Of a stretch of DNA of 64,000 nt, positions 43,797 through 52,504 are shown in pieces. The stretch covers positions 310,001-374,000 of the forward strand of contig NZ_JBHRZT010000020.1 in NCBI RefSeq assembly GCF_042649685.1, read 5' to 3'. A program made the position numbers and the translations under genes. Within the stretch, counting starts at the first letter, position 1; each line of letters starts with the position of its first letter. A model generated the notes under the pieces. The model was given only the letters and a program-made list of their open reading frames with translations. It ran no database searches and had not been told where the DNA came from. The stretch is from Bacillus_BA songklensis. GTDB lineage: Bacteria; Bacillota; Bacilli; Bacillales; Bacillaceae_H.

Positions 43797-45149
43797 CTAC
43801 GAATTCATGACATCGTGTAACTCAAGAAACTTTGTATTGAACTCGCCATCAACGAATTTTTCGTGATTCAATAATTTTAAATGGAACGGAATGGTTGTCG
43901 CTACCCCTTCGATCACAAATTCGCTTAATGCACGCTTCATTCTTGCCACCGCTTCCTCGCGTGTTGGGGCATGGACAATGAGCTTTGCAATCATAGAGTC
44001 GTAATAAGGCGGGATGGAATATCCCGGATAAACAGCTGAATCCACCCGAACTCCGTAACCGCCCGGCGGTAAGTACATATTAATTTTCCCTGGAGATGGC
44101 ATAAAATTCTTTTCAGGATTTTCAGCGTTAATGCGGCATTCGATCGCCCATCCGGAAAATCGGACATCCTCTTGTTGATAAGCAAGTTTTTCGCCATTTG
44201 CTACTTTAATCTGCTCTTTAATCAAATCAATGCCTGTTACCATTTCCGTAACAGGATGCTCTACTTGGATCCTTGTGTTCATCTCCATGAAATAGAACTT
44301 CTTCTCACGATAATCATAGATGAATTCTACGGTTCCCGCACCTGTATATTGAACAGCCTGCGCTGCTTTTACAGCCGCTTCGCCCATTTGCTGACGTACA
44401 GACTCGTCCAGCGCTGGTGAAGGAGTTTCTTCTAACAGCTTTTGCAAACGGCGCTGAATGGTACAATCGCGTTCTCCTAAGTGAATGGTGTTCCCAAAAC
44501 TATCAGCCAACACCTGAATTTCGACGTGACGGAAATCTTCAATATATTTTTCGATGTATACCCCCGGGTTTCCAAATGCAGTAGCAGCTTCTTGCTGGGT
44601 GATTTGAATTCCTTTTTCAAGCTCCTGTTCGTTCTTTGCTACCCGAATTCCTTTTCCGCCTCCGCCTGCGGTTGCCTTAATGATCACGGGATAACCCATC
44701 TCATTTGCGAGAGCCGTTGCAGCTTCGACTGACTCAATGATTCCTTTTGAACCAGGGACGATTGGAACACCTGCTTCCCGCATCGTTTCTCTCGCTACAT
44801 CTTTCGTCCCCATTTTCGTAATCGCTTCCGGGCTTGGACCGACAAACGTGATGTTACATTCTCTGCACAACTCCGCAAAATCGGCATTTTCAGCCAAAAA
44901 GCCATATCCCGGGTGAACCGCGTCACAGCCTGTTGATGTTGCTACACTCATGATATTAGTGAAATTCAAATAGCTGTCTTTAGACGATGTAGGACCGATG
45001 CAATACGCTTCATCTGCCAGCTGCACATGAAGAGAATCCCGGTCTGCCTCTGAGTAAACAGCTACAGACTCGATACCGAGTTCTTTACATGCACGTATAA
45101 TTCGTACCGCAATTTCTCCTCTATTTGCAATCAATAACTTTTTAATCAT
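43797..45149 (-). CDS. accC: acetyl-CoA carboxylase biotin carboxylase subunit
   Basis: ATP-grasp enzyme that carboxylates biotin on AccB. Gly-rich ATP loop KATAGGGGKGIRVAKNEQE near residue 160, active-site EMNTRIQVEHPVTE near 288, and the N-terminal LIANRGEIAVRIIRACKELG. 450 residues. 14 bp after accB. It may also serve the orphan carboxyltransferase YqjD, since no second biotin carboxylase is visible here. Confidence 0.95.
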   Translation of the reverse strand: MIKKLLIANRGEIAVRIIRACKELGIESVAVYSEADRDSLHVQLADEAYCIGPTSSKDSYLNFTNIMSVATSTGCDAVHPGYGFLAENADFAELCRECNITFVGPSPEAITKMGTKDVARETMREAGVPIVPGSKGIIESVEAATALANEMGYPVIIKATAGGGGKGIRVAKNEQELEKGIQITQQEAATAFGNPGVYIEKYIEDFRHVEIQVLADSFGNTIHLGERDCTIQRRLQKLLEETPSPALDESVRQQMGEAAVKAAQAVQYTGAGTVEFIYDYREKKFYFMEMNTRIQVEHPVTEMVTGIDLIKEQIKVANGEKLAYQQEDVRFSGWAIECRINAENPEKNFMPSPGKINMYLPPGGYGVRVDSAVYPGYSIPPYYDSMIAKLIVHAPTREEAVARMKRALSEFVIEGVATTIPFHLKLLNHEKFVDGEFNTKFLELHDVMNS

Positions 45150-45163
45150 AACAAAAGCGCTCC

Positions 45164-45688
45164 TTATTCAGCTTTTACTAAAAATAATGGTTGTCCGTAT
45201 TCGACAAGCTGACCACTTTGGACAAGCACTTCTACAATTTCTCCGTTTACTTCCGCTTCAATTTCGTTAAATAATTTCATCGCTTCTACAATACATACAA
45301 CCGAATCTTTCTTCACTTTATCTCCTGCCGTTACATAAGGAGGGGCATCTGGTGAAGGAGAAGCGTAAAACGTCCCAACCATTGGGGAAGTAATTTTATG
45401 TAAAGACTCATCTGCTTCTACTTTATTTTCCTTCTTCTCATCCGTTTCAAGAGCTGAAGGTGTCTCTTGCTTTGGTGCCGGTTGATTGATAACCGGTGCT
45501 GGCTGCCCAGCTTGCGAAGCCGCTTGTACAACTTGTTCTGCCGCTGGAACTGCGACAACTTGGTTTGTTACAAGTGCTCCCTTCTTCTTCATTTTTACCT
45601 TTGTTCCATCTTTTTCATAAACAAATTCTTCAATGGTGGAACAATCCACTAGTTTAATGAGTTCACGAATTTCTTGGATTTTCAACAC
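45164..45688 (-). CDS. accB: biotin carboxyl carrier protein AccB
   Basis: Carries biotin between AccC and the carboxyltransferase. N-terminal helix (IQEIRELIKLVDCSTIEEF), Ala/Pro/Gln linker (about 50-90), and a C-terminal biotinyl domain with the biotinylated lysine in CIVEAMKLFNEIEAE. The GTG at 45688 has GGGAG eight bases upstream and matches the usual MLxIxEI start; the frame runs to 45697. Confidence 0.92.
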   Translation of the reverse strand: MLKIQEIRELIKLVDCSTIEEFVYEKDGTKVKMKKKGALVTNQVVAVPAAEQVVQAASQAGQPAPVINQPAPKQETPSALETDEKKENKVEADESLHKITSPMVGTFYASPSPDAPPYVTAGDKVKKDSVVCIVEAMKLFNEIEAEVNGEIVEVLVQSGQLVEYGQPLFLVKAE

Positions 45689-45742
45689 ATCTGACACTCC
45701 CTATCTCAAAATGATCATGCTTACATTCATGATACGATATAT

Positions 45743-45777
45743 TTTCATACCAATTCAACATGAGGATTGGTATGAAA
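45743..45777. promoter_or_regulatory. perfect 12-bp inverted repeat in the accBC leader
   Basis: TTTCATACCAAT and ATTGGTATGAAA are separated by 11 bp, about 55-90 bp upstream of accB. There is no T run, so it is more likely an operator or mRNA hairpin than a terminator. Confidence 0.6.
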
Positions 45778-45794
45778 TAGAAATTTTTGTTGGA

Positions 45795-45812
45795 TTAAGA
45801 CTAGGTACTATA
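45795..45812 (-). promoter_or_regulatory. FapR-like operator overlapping the accBC promoter
   Basis: On the minus strand TATAGTACCTAGTCTTAA resembles the FapR operator of B. subtilis (a TTAGTACC-type inverted repeat). The TATAGT part would be the -10 hexamer, with TTATGA 16 bp upstream as a weak -35. FapR represses lipid synthesis genes and is released by malonyl-CoA, so control of accBC would be sensible. Consensus recalled, not searched. Confidence 0.45.
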
Positions 45813-45851
45813 ATAAGAAATTATATTCTCATAACATGTTTATTGTAGCAT

Positions 45852-45879
45852 AAAAAAACCGATTGTTTCTCACAATCGG
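45852..45879 (-). terminator. terminator of the spoIIIA operon
   Basis: CCGATTGT/ACAATCGG stem with a 5-base loop and seven T residues on the minus strand, after spoIIIAH. Confidence 0.82.
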
Positions 45880-45939
45880 CAAAAATTTTTATGTTCTCTC
45901 GCTCTAATGGACGACAGTTCAATTAATGGAAGGTTCACC

Positions 45940-46566
45940 TTACTTAACAGGTTCAAATTCTACCGCTACCTGTTTTGAACCCAACTCGCCTCTTACAAGT
46001 TGGATGATTTCATTTGCTTGCGCACGCGAGTGATTTTTTGCTTTGACTGTAATGCGAACTTCACCGCCGTCTGCTCTTACGAGTGCATCTTCATACCCTT
46101 TTGATTTAATCAATGTTTCAATCACTGCTTCTTTAGCCGCTACATCTGTAAGCTCTTGCATTTTATCCATCGCCTCACTCTTCTGCCGGGCTGACACATC
46201 AGTAGAGGCTACAATGTCTTGCAACTCTTCACGCAGTTTATTTCGCTCATCTTCAATCTCCAAACGCAGCGCCGTGAACATCTCATCGCTTTCTACACTG
46301 GAAATAACCGCTGAATTTTTTTCAGATTGAGCGGAATCCTCTTGTTTTCCTTTTGGATCAGCATCTTTCGTGATTTCTTTTTGCTCTGTTTGCTCCTGGA
46401 CAGGCTGTTTTTCCTCTACCGCTATATTTTCATCATTTTTCTTTTCATCTTCTACTAAAGCCATATTTTCTTGCGGTGCCTCTGGTGAAGTAATATAGTA
46501 AACAGATAGAACAACGACTAAGCTGAGCATTGTTAATAACCAAACGGTTTGCTTTTTTAATAACAT
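45940..46566 (-). CDS. spoIIIAH: stage III sporulation protein AH
   Basis: Mother-cell ring protein that pairs with forespore SpoIIQ across the septum. N-terminal membrane helix (VWLLTMLSLVVVLSVYYI), a Glu/Lys-rich linker, and a YscJ/FliF-like ring domain at the C-terminus (DEMFTALRLEIEDERNKLRE; GYEDALVRADGGEVRITVKA). 208 residues. Last of the eight-gene operon. Confidence 0.94.
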   Translation of the reverse strand: MLLKKQTVWLLTMLSLVVVLSVYYITSPEAPQENMALVEDEKKNDENIAVEEKQPVQEQTEQKEITKDADPKGKQEDSAQSEKNSAVISSVESDEMFTALRLEIEDERNKLREELQDIVASTDVSARQKSEAMDKMQELTDVAAKEAVIETLIKSKGYEDALVRADGGEVRITVKAKNHSRAQANEIIQLVRGELGSKQVAVEFEPVK

Positions 46567-46569
46567 TTT

Positions 46570-47235
46570 TTATTCCCCCTTAGACTTTTTAGGCAATACA
46601 GCCACTCTATGACTTGGAACATCCAATACTCTAGTGACGGCTTCAACGATCCATTTCTTGACCTGAATATTGTCTGCTCCTTTCGCTACAATTAACACAC
46701 CTCTAATTTTCGGTTTCTCTGTTTTGATAATGACAGGCTTTTCTTGATCGCCGTTTCGGATAATGACAAGCTTTTCATCTGTAGAGCTATCCTCCCCTTT
46801 TCTTTTGCCGCCTTCACGATCTGTTTCATCCGTCGATTGATTTTGCGTCACTTTATCTTTCTCGTAAACTCGGGATTCAGTTGCATCCAGATTGACAACA
46901 ACCTCCACGTCATCCACTCCGGCAATGCTTTGTAACGCCTCTCTTAATTGATTTTCATAGCGGTCCTCGTAATCGACCATCGCTTTTGAATGGGCGGATT
47001 CTTTTTGACCGAATACGGGAGTATCTTTCTCTCCGCTTACCGGTACGATTGAGGAAACTTTTTCCGTCATCGAATTAGGCGATGACAGGGTGTTGCTTAT
47101 GAGCATAAAGGCAGCCCCTACCCCAAGCAGTAAAATCACATACAATAACTTTGGGTTCTTTTTCTCGGATACTGGTTGTTGTGATGACGAAAACAAGCGC
47201 CGAATCGATGAAAAAATGCCGTCATCCTTGCGCAT
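46570..47235 (-). CDS. spoIIIAG: stage III sporulation protein AG
   Basis: Ring-forming component of the SpoIIIA-SpoIIQ channel. One membrane helix (LLYVILLLGVGAAFMLI), then a ring-building motif domain (YENQLREALQSIAGVDDVEV; RGVLIVAKGADNIQVKKWIV). Between these is a charged insertion rich in D, E and K. 221 residues; overlaps the spoIIIAF end. Confidence 0.94.
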   Translation of the reverse strand: MRKDDGIFSSIRRLFSSSQQPVSEKKNPKLLYVILLLGVGAAFMLISNTLSSPNSMTEKVSSIVPVSGEKDTPVFGQKESAHSKAMVDYEDRYENQLREALQSIAGVDDVEVVVNLDATESRVYEKDKVTQNQSTDETDREGGKRKGEDSSTDEKLVIIRNGDQEKPVIIKTEKPKIRGVLIVAKGADNIQVKKWIVEAVTRVLDVPSHRVAVLPKKSKGE

Positions 47236-47848
47236 CTTTTTTTAACCCCTCCTCCAATGTCACAGCAATTTTTCCTTCTTGAATGCCCCATTTATTGGCC
47301 AGAAATGATTTGATTTTCTGCTCGTCTCTATTTTTGCGTTCAGTTTGGATCGGCTTGGAGGTATCAATGGAAACAATCTTAATAGCAGATACAGCTTCTT
47401 CCCCTTTTGGGTGAACGGCTACGTGAATGGACGTGATGTCTTCATAGGTGCTGTTTTCATTAGAAGATTCCATATCAATCACAATATCCTCAATTGCTAC
47501 ACCATACTGTTCCATCAACTCCTCTTTTACCTCTGTCTCCATTTGGACAGCCATTTGTTCTAAAATATATGCATGTTGGGAGGCTTGTATTTCTTTTTTC
47601 TTTGATTCCATCAAATTTTTTGTATTTTTTTCTTCGGATGATTGAGATAGATTCATAGAAGCAAGCAATTTATCTACATTGACATGAAGAATCTGGAAAA
47701 CCGGCGTGATCATAATCAGCAGCAACAGCAAGCCGATTACCATCTTGGCATACTTTTGCAAACTAGAATTGGGAAGGAGCATATCAATGATTGTTGCCAG
47801 TAAAATAAATAAAATAATATTCGCAATCCATTGTGTAAGCGCTGCCAA
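47222..47848 (-). CDS. spoIIIAF: stage III sporulation protein AF
   Basis: Membrane protein with two N-terminal helices (IANIILFILLATIIDMLLP; MVIGLLLLLIMITPVFQIL) and a soluble ring-like domain. 208 residues. Overlaps spoIIIAG by 14 bp. Confidence 0.93.
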   Translation of the reverse strand: MAALTQWIANIILFILLATIIDMLLPNSSLQKYAKMVIGLLLLLIMITPVFQILHVNVDKLLASMNLSQSSEEKNTKNLMESKKKEIQASQHAYILEQMAVQMETEVKEELMEQYGVAIEDIVIDMESSNENSTYEDITSIHVAVHPKGEEAVSAIKIVSIDTSKPIQTERKNRDEQKIKSFLANKWGIQEGKIAVTLEEGLKKDAQG

Positions 47849-47861
47849 CTCTATCTCTCCT

Positions 47862-49127
47862 TTATCGAATCATCATCGTCACATTACTTGCTGTAATAAT
47901 GACTGTTAAGCATAGAAAAAACATTAATGATACAACGGCAAGTGCCGCAAAAATATAAATAATATTTTTACTAATAATACTTAAGCATGTGATGACAGGC
48001 CCGCCTCCTATCGGCTGCAAAAGAGCGGCTGCCAATTTATAAATGATGGCCAGTGACATCACCTTTAAAGCCGGGAATGCCACAATCAGCAAGAGGATGG
48101 CGACACCCGCCATTCCAATCGTATTTTTTAGCAGCAAGGATGCCCCCATCACTGTATCTGTCGCATCTGTAAACATCCGCCCCACAACAGGGATAAAATT
48201 TCCGGTAATGAATTTGGCTGTTCGAATCGTGATCCCGTCCGCGACGGCTGAAGTGGCTCCCTGTACGGAAATCACTCCCAAGAAGATCGTCAACACCGTT
48301 CCAAGCAATCCGATGCTGATATTGCGCAGCAATTGTGCGAGCTGTGTCACTTTATATTGATCGGACAGTGTGCTTACGATGCTTAACAAAGCGGATAAAA
48401 ACAAGAACGGCATGACGACGTATTGAATGAGCAATCCACTCGTATTCATGAGGAAGATAATGATTGGATGAAAAAATGCAGCCGATAAAATCCCGCCTGA
48501 CGACGCCATTAGGGCCAGTAATAACGGAATGAGAGCCAAAATGAACTGGACCATCGTTTTAATAGCTTCAGTCGTATAAGAAATGGCTACGTGAAAACTA
48601 TTTAAAGCAATAATAATGAGCACCATATATACAAGTGCATAGGCCACTTTACTAACCGCCTTCTGATCAAAGGCACTTTGCAGGTTTTGCAAAAACACGC
48701 TAAAGACCGTGAGCATCAGCAAAGTTCCAAGAAGTTTGCCATTTGCAATAATCTCATGAAAAAAAAACTTTACAAATCCCGCCAGCCATTCCTGAAGAGA
48801 AAAATCCTTTTCCCCCTTTAAGAACTCGTATAAGCTACCTTTTTGACTTTCCGGAAGAAACCCTCCATACTTCGTTAAAATATCATCCCAAAACGATTTA
48901 ATTCCCTCAATTCCAAGCTTATCGATTTGTTCATTCACAAGATCTTGTTGTGTGGGAGAAGCTTGTACCGTTTGCTCATCAACTGTCTCTTGCTGCGCAG
49001 GAGAAGCTTGTACCGTTTGCTCATCAACTGTCTCTTGTTGCGCAGGAGAAGCTTGTACCGTTTGTGGGATAAAAAAAAAGAGAAGAAAAAAGAGAGGGAT
49101 ATAGTACTTCTTGTTAAACGATTTCAT
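47862..49127 (-). CDS. spoIIIAE: stage III sporulation protein AE, with a tandem-repeat N-terminus
   Basis: Polytopic membrane component of the SpoIIIA complex. ATG 49127 follows GGGGTGA and gives 421 residues: signal peptide (YIPLFFLLFFFIPQTVQA), a periplasm-side segment, then six to eight membrane helices (for example LLMLTVFSVFLQNLQ; LILALIPLLLALMASSGG; LLIVAFPALKVMSLAIIYK). Directly after the signal peptide are three copies of a 15-residue unit, TVQASPAQQETVDEQ, the third diverged (TVQASPTQQDLVNEQ). The repeat is extra relative to the usual protein. Confidence 0.93.
   Translation of the reverse strand: MKSFNKKYYIPLFFLLFFFIPQTVQASPAQQETVDEQTVQASPAQQETVDEQTVQASPTQQDLVNEQIDKLGIEGIKSFWDDILTKYGGFLPESQKGSLYEFLKGEKDFSLQEWLAGFVKFFFHEIIANGKLLGTLLMLTVFSVFLQNLQSAFDQKAVSKVAYALVYMVLIIIALNSFHVAISYTTEAIKTMVQFILALIPLLLALMASSGGILSAAFFHPIIIFLMNTSGLLIQYVVMPFLFLSALLSIVSTLSDQYKVTQLAQLLRNISIGLLGTVLTIFLGVISVQGATSAVADGITIRTAKFITGNFIPVVGRMFTDATDTVMGASLLLKNTIGMAGVAILLLIVAFPALKVMSLAIIYKLAAALLQPIGGGPVITCLSIISKNIIYIFAALAVVSLMFFLCLTVIITASNVTMMIR
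48913..49065. repeat. three 45-bp tandem repeats in spoIIIAE
   Basis: The segment GAAGCTTGTACCGTTTG recurs every 45 bp. Two copies differ at only one or two bases and the third is degenerate. They encode the 15-residue unit after the SpoIIIAE signal peptide and keep the frame. Confidence 0.9.
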
Positions 49128-49153
49128 GTATTCACCCCACCGCAAAACTTCTA

Positions 49154-49537
49154 TTAATTTGGTAACATCGAAATGATTGTTTCAATAATAACCGTTAAAA
49201 TCGGGATAGCCATCGATAAGATCAAAATTTTTCCTCCCAGCTCAATTTTGGAAGCAATGGCTCCCTGTCCGGCATCTTTTGTTATTTGAGCACCGAATTC
49301 AGCAATATAAGCAATCCCGATGATTTTTAAAATGGTCTCTACATACACCATATTTACTTGTGCATTAACGGAAAGCGTTTCAATCATGCGAATGATTTCA
49401 TAGATCTGATCTACTAGAAATAGAAAGATGACGCACCCGACAAACACGACGAGCAAAAATGCAAAAGACGGCTTTTGTTCTTTGATGATGAGCGCCAAAA
49501 ATGTAGCCACTAAACCCAAACCGACAATTTGAATCAT
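49154..49537 (-). CDS. spoIIIAD: stage III sporulation protein AD
   Basis: 127-residue membrane protein with three to four helices (IVGLGLVATFLALII; FLLVVFVGCVIFLFLVD; ILILSMAIPILTVIIETII). Conserved position in the operon. Confidence 0.94.
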   Translation of the reverse strand: MIQIVGLGLVATFLALIIKEQKPSFAFLLVVFVGCVIFLFLVDQIYEIIRMIETLSVNAQVNMVYVETILKIIGIAYIAEFGAQITKDAGQGAIASKIELGGKILILSMAIPILTVIIETIISMLPN

Positions 49538-49557
49538 TTCAATGGCGCATCCCCCCT

Positions 49558-49764
49558 TTATCCCTGAAATAGAAAGACAGCCTTGATCTTTTTAAACAAG
49601 TCTTCCACAATGGAAGCGACCATGAATAAAATATAAATAAATCCGATTAATGTGACCCAGTTCGCGTAATCTTTCTTTCCCATTTGCTCTAAAACTGTGA
49701 CAAGAAAGGCAACCACAATGCCGATGCCCGCAATTTGAAAGATTGTATTCATATCTACACTCAT
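49558..49764 (-). CDS. spoIIIAC: stage III sporulation protein AC
   Basis: 68-residue protein with two membrane helices (IFQIAGIGIVVAFLVTVL; WVTLIGFIYILFMVASIV) and the conserved LEQMGKKDYA loop. Confidence 0.94.
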   Translation of the reverse strand: MSVDMNTIFQIAGIGIVVAFLVTVLEQMGKKDYANWVTLIGFIYILFMVASIVEDLFKKIKAVFLFQG

Positions 49765-49783
49765 CTGTTTTTCCCCCTATTAG

Positions 49784-50296
49784 CTACATCAGTAGAATGA
49801 CAAGTAATAGCCCAGATAGAAAACCAAGACTTTTCACCATTTTTTCATATTGTGCTTGTCTTTCTATTGCATCCTTTTCCTCCCTCTCCAAATGCGAAAG
49901 AGCAAGTAAAATATGTTTTTGCTGTGAATATCGATCATGTTGGCCAAGAGTCTCGCCAAATTGCTTTAACACTTCCATTTCCCCTTGTTTCAATGCTGTT
50001 TGATTCCAGGTCTCTTCAAGGCTTGTTTCCCAGGCGTGTTTTACGCCTTCCTCCTCTTCCTCTAATCTCGATGCAAACCCTTCGAACAGAAAGCATAAAG
50101 GTTTAGGCAGCTGGACCGCCAGCAATAACGCGATCTCACGCAATGGTCGATGGCTGTACATGATTTCGGCTTCCAATGACTGCAAAGCGGTCTTTAGCTG
50201 CCTAAGCTGTCTCGGCCTTTCACTCAACTGCTTTGCCATCTCAAATCCCATCCATGTAGAAGCGAGTAAAATAAAAACGGCTCCAAACAGCTTCAT
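49784..50296 (-). CDS. spoIIIAB: stage III sporulation protein AB
   Basis: 170-residue protein with a membrane helix at each end (AVFILLASTWMGFEMAKQL; SLGFLSGLLLVILLM) and a helical middle (RPRQLRQLKTALQSLEAEIM), resembling type II secretion F-like partners of the AA ATPase. Overlaps the spoIIIAA stop by 4 bp. Confidence 0.94.
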   Translation of the reverse strand: MKLFGAVFILLASTWMGFEMAKQLSERPRQLRQLKTALQSLEAEIMYSHRPLREIALLLAVQLPKPLCFLFEGFASRLEEEEEGVKHAWETSLEETWNQTALKQGEMEVLKQFGETLGQHDRYSQQKHILLALSHLEREEKDAIERQAQYEKMVKSLGFLSGLLLVILLM

Positions 50297-51231
50297 ATCG
50301 CTTCCCCCTTGTCTATATAACCATGCAGCATCGGCTGAAATCTCTCATTATAAATTTGTCGTATCGTTCCCGGGCCTCTTTCATTTGATAAAACAACAAA
50401 CCGCTCAAAGCTCTGGCTATCCAGCAGCGCTTTTAGCGACGGGCGTTTACATAAATCTTCTATGTTATAACCATGAATGGTCATCATAAGACGCACACCC
50501 GCATGGATTGCTTCTGATACAGCATCACAATCTTCCTGCCTGCCAACCTCATCTACTATAATGACATCCGGGCTCATCGACCGGATCATCATCATCATGC
50601 CTTCTGCCTTTGGACATGCATCAAGCACATCAATCCTTGGGCCAAACGTATGTTGAGGAACACCTTTAACGCATCCTGCAATTTCTGAACGCTCATCGAC
50701 AACCCCTACCTTAATAGGAGAAATCCCCTTTTGCTCCATTCCAGAGCTGATGATTCTAGCTAAATCACGAATCATTGTCGTTTTTCCCGTTTGAGGCGGA
50801 CCAAGGATAATTGTATTCAGCCATTTCTCTTCATATAAATAAGAAATAAGCGGGACGGCGATGCCCTTTTTTTCTTTTGCGACCCGAATGTTAAAAGAAG
50901 TCACATCTCGAATCACTTTAACCGCTCCGTTTTCCGTGATGACTTTCCCCGCCAGACCGATTCGGTGACCGCCTTCGATGGTGACATAGCCTTTTTTCAG
51001 TTCCTCCTCAATCATATAAATAGAAAATTGGCTTAACTTGTTTAAAATAAATTTTGCGTCTTCTTCTGATGCAAGGCACGGATAAAAGTGGGCCTTTCCT
51101 TTTACAATGAATTCAAGCGGACGCCCAACACGAATGCGGATTTCCTCTAAAGAGCCGGAATCACCATTTACAAATTTGGAGGAAATGTCAGCAAGATCTT
51201 TAGGGAGCATGCGTAAAATTTCGTTCATCAT
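50293..51231 (-). CDS. spoIIIAA: stage III sporulation protein AA, secretion-type ATPase
   Basis: Cytosolic ATPase thought to power the SpoIIIA channel. Walker A LGPPQTGKTTMIRDLARI near residue 145 and Walker B DVIIVDEVGRQEDCDAV near 215. ATG at 51231 follows GAGGGG (a second ATG is adjacent); the frame upstream to 51264 lacks a site. First gene of the operon. Confidence 0.95.
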   Translation of the reverse strand: MMNEILRMLPKDLADISSKFVNGDSGSLEEIRIRVGRPLEFIVKGKAHFYPCLASEEDAKFILNKLSQFSIYMIEEELKKGYVTIEGGHRIGLAGKVITENGAVKVIRDVTSFNIRVAKEKKGIAVPLISYLYEEKWLNTIILGPPQTGKTTMIRDLARIISSGMEQKGISPIKVGVVDERSEIAGCVKGVPQHTFGPRIDVLDACPKAEGMMMMIRSMSPDVIIVDEVGRQEDCDAVSEAIHAGVRLMMTIHGYNIEDLCKRPSLKALLDSQSFERFVVLSNERGPGTIRQIYNERFQPMLHGYIDKGEAI

Positions 51232-51262
51232 CGAAATCCCCTCACCATTTATCATTATTCTC

Positions 51263-51290
51263 AATGTATGCAGGCTTGCCTCCTTTATGA
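51263..51290 (-). promoter_or_regulatory. candidate SigE promoter of spoIIIA
   Basis: TCATAAA and CATACATT (minus strand) are separated by 13 bp and resemble SigE -35 and -10 elements. The operon is SigE-driven in B. subtilis. Located about 30 bp before spoIIIAA. Confidence 0.5.
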
Positions 51291-51322
51291 CTATCAGTTG
51301 TCCAGCAAAGCACCTGCTTTAT

Positions 51323-51604
51323 TCACTTAAAAACTCCGATTAAAATAAATACGACTCCCACTATAATCATGACGAGCTTTCCGGCCGATAACTGATCGGC
51401 CACCGAGATAAGGCCTATTGAGAATGAAGCCACCATCACAATAGGACCTACCATCGCTAATAGTCCATTAATGAACAGTGCCTTTTTCACATCATTATTC
51501 AGAAAGATAAGTATCGCCGCCGTAAACTCGACAGATGCAGAAACCAAACGTAATACAGCCATTGTTAAAACGGTTGAATCCATATGAGACAACAAGCGCT
51601 TCAT
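51323..51604 (-). CDS. yqhV: small membrane protein YqhV (DUF2619)
   Basis: 93 residues with three hydrophobic helices (TMAVLRLVSASVEFTAAILI; GLLAMVGPIVMVASFSIGL; KLVMIIVGVVFILIGVF). Function unknown; often considered part of the SigE regulon next to spoIIIA. AGGAGGAGC precedes the ATG. Confidence 0.9.
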   Translation of the reverse strand: MKRLLSHMDSTVLTMAVLRLVSASVEFTAAILIFLNNDVKKALFINGLLAMVGPIVMVASFSIGLISVADQLSAGKLVMIIVGVVFILIGVFK

Positions 51605-51699
51605 TTGCTCCTCCTACTGTACATTAAAATATTCAGGGAAAAACCCTAGTACAAGCCTATGCCGCTCATCTCCATTTATGAAAGGTCTCTCAAAATAAA

Positions 51700-51736
51700 A
51701 GATCCCTGGGGATGAAATCACCAGGGATCTTTTGTA
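51700..51736. terminator. terminator hairpin between efp and yqhV
   Basis: AAAAGATCCCTGG and CCAGGGATCTTTT form a 13-bp perfect stem. It is the second hairpin downstream of efp on the minus strand. Confidence 0.8.
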
Positions 51737-51749
51737 ATTATTTATATTT

Positions 51750-51866
51750 TCAATCTAAAATATGCACTGCCCCTGCTGCAGTATGAATGTCTTTTTCACT
51801 CACCACAAGCAAGCTGCAAAGGGGTCCGCATAAGGATTTAACAAGGCTCGACAAATCCTTGTGCAT
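51750..51866 (-). other. uncertain 38-codon ORF between two terminators
   Basis: An ATG-to-stop frame encoding a peptide with two Cys (KSLCGPLCSLLVV) and the tail DIHTAAGAVHILD. There is no ribosome binding site; the ATG directly follows the efp terminator. It could be chance, a decayed gene end, or part of a small RNA. No family recognised. Confidence 0.2.
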
Positions 51867-51867
51867 G

Positions 51868-51910
51868 AATAAAGGGGCCATGAATGCTCTTTATTCATGG
51901 CCCCTTTATT
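51868..51910 (-). terminator. terminator of efp
   Basis: AATAAAGGGGCCATGAAT pairs with ATTCATGGCCCCTTTATT (18 bp, 7-base loop), 17 bp after the efp stop. Confidence 0.88.
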
Positions 51911-51926
51911 TATATGGATTCAAATG

Positions 51927-52484
51927 TTAGGCGCGTGATACATAAGAACCGTCTGTTGTATTAATGATTAACACATCGCCTTCGTTTACGAAGAATGGAA
52001 CTTGAACAACTAAACCAGTTTCCACGGTAGCCGGTTTAGAACCGCCTGAAGCTGTGTCACCTTTAATGCCCGGCTCTGTTTCCGTTACTTTTAACTCAAC
52101 CGTATTTGGAAGCTCGATACCGATTGTTTCGCCTTGGTACATCATGATGGAAACTTCCATGTTTTCTTTCAAGAATTTTAATTCGTATTCGATTTGTGTT
52201 GCAGGAAGCTCGATTTGTTCATAGCTTTCATTATCCATGAATACGTGCTGATCGCCGTTTGCATATAAATATTGCATTCTGCGGTTATCGATTTGTGCTT
52301 TCGCTACTTTTTCACCGCCGCGGAATGTTTTCTCTTGGATGGCACCAGTACGCAGGTTACGTAATTTAGAGCGCACGAATGCCGCACCTTTACCTGGTTT
52401 TACGTGTTGGAAATCCAATACGCGCCAAATGCCTCCATCTACTTCAATTGTTAAACCTGTACGAAAATCGTTTACTGAAATCAT
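51927..52484 (-). CDS. efp: translation elongation factor P
   Basis: Relieves ribosome stalling at polyproline. Three beta-barrel domains in 185 residues; KOW-like N-domain with the loop DFQHVKPGKGAAFVRSKL whose lysine is the modifiable tip, and the C-terminal signature GIKGDTASGGSKPATVETG. 20 bp after yqhT. Confidence 0.96.
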   Translation of the reverse strand: MISVNDFRTGLTIEVDGGIWRVLDFQHVKPGKGAAFVRSKLRNLRTGAIQEKTFRGGEKVAKAQIDNRRMQYLYANGDQHVFMDNESYEQIELPATQIEYELKFLKENMEVSIMMYQGETIGIELPNTVELKVTETEPGIKGDTASGGSKPATVETGLVVQVPFFVNEGDVLIINTTDGSYVSRA

Positions 52485-52504
52485 TTAATGAATCCTCCTA
52501 CATA

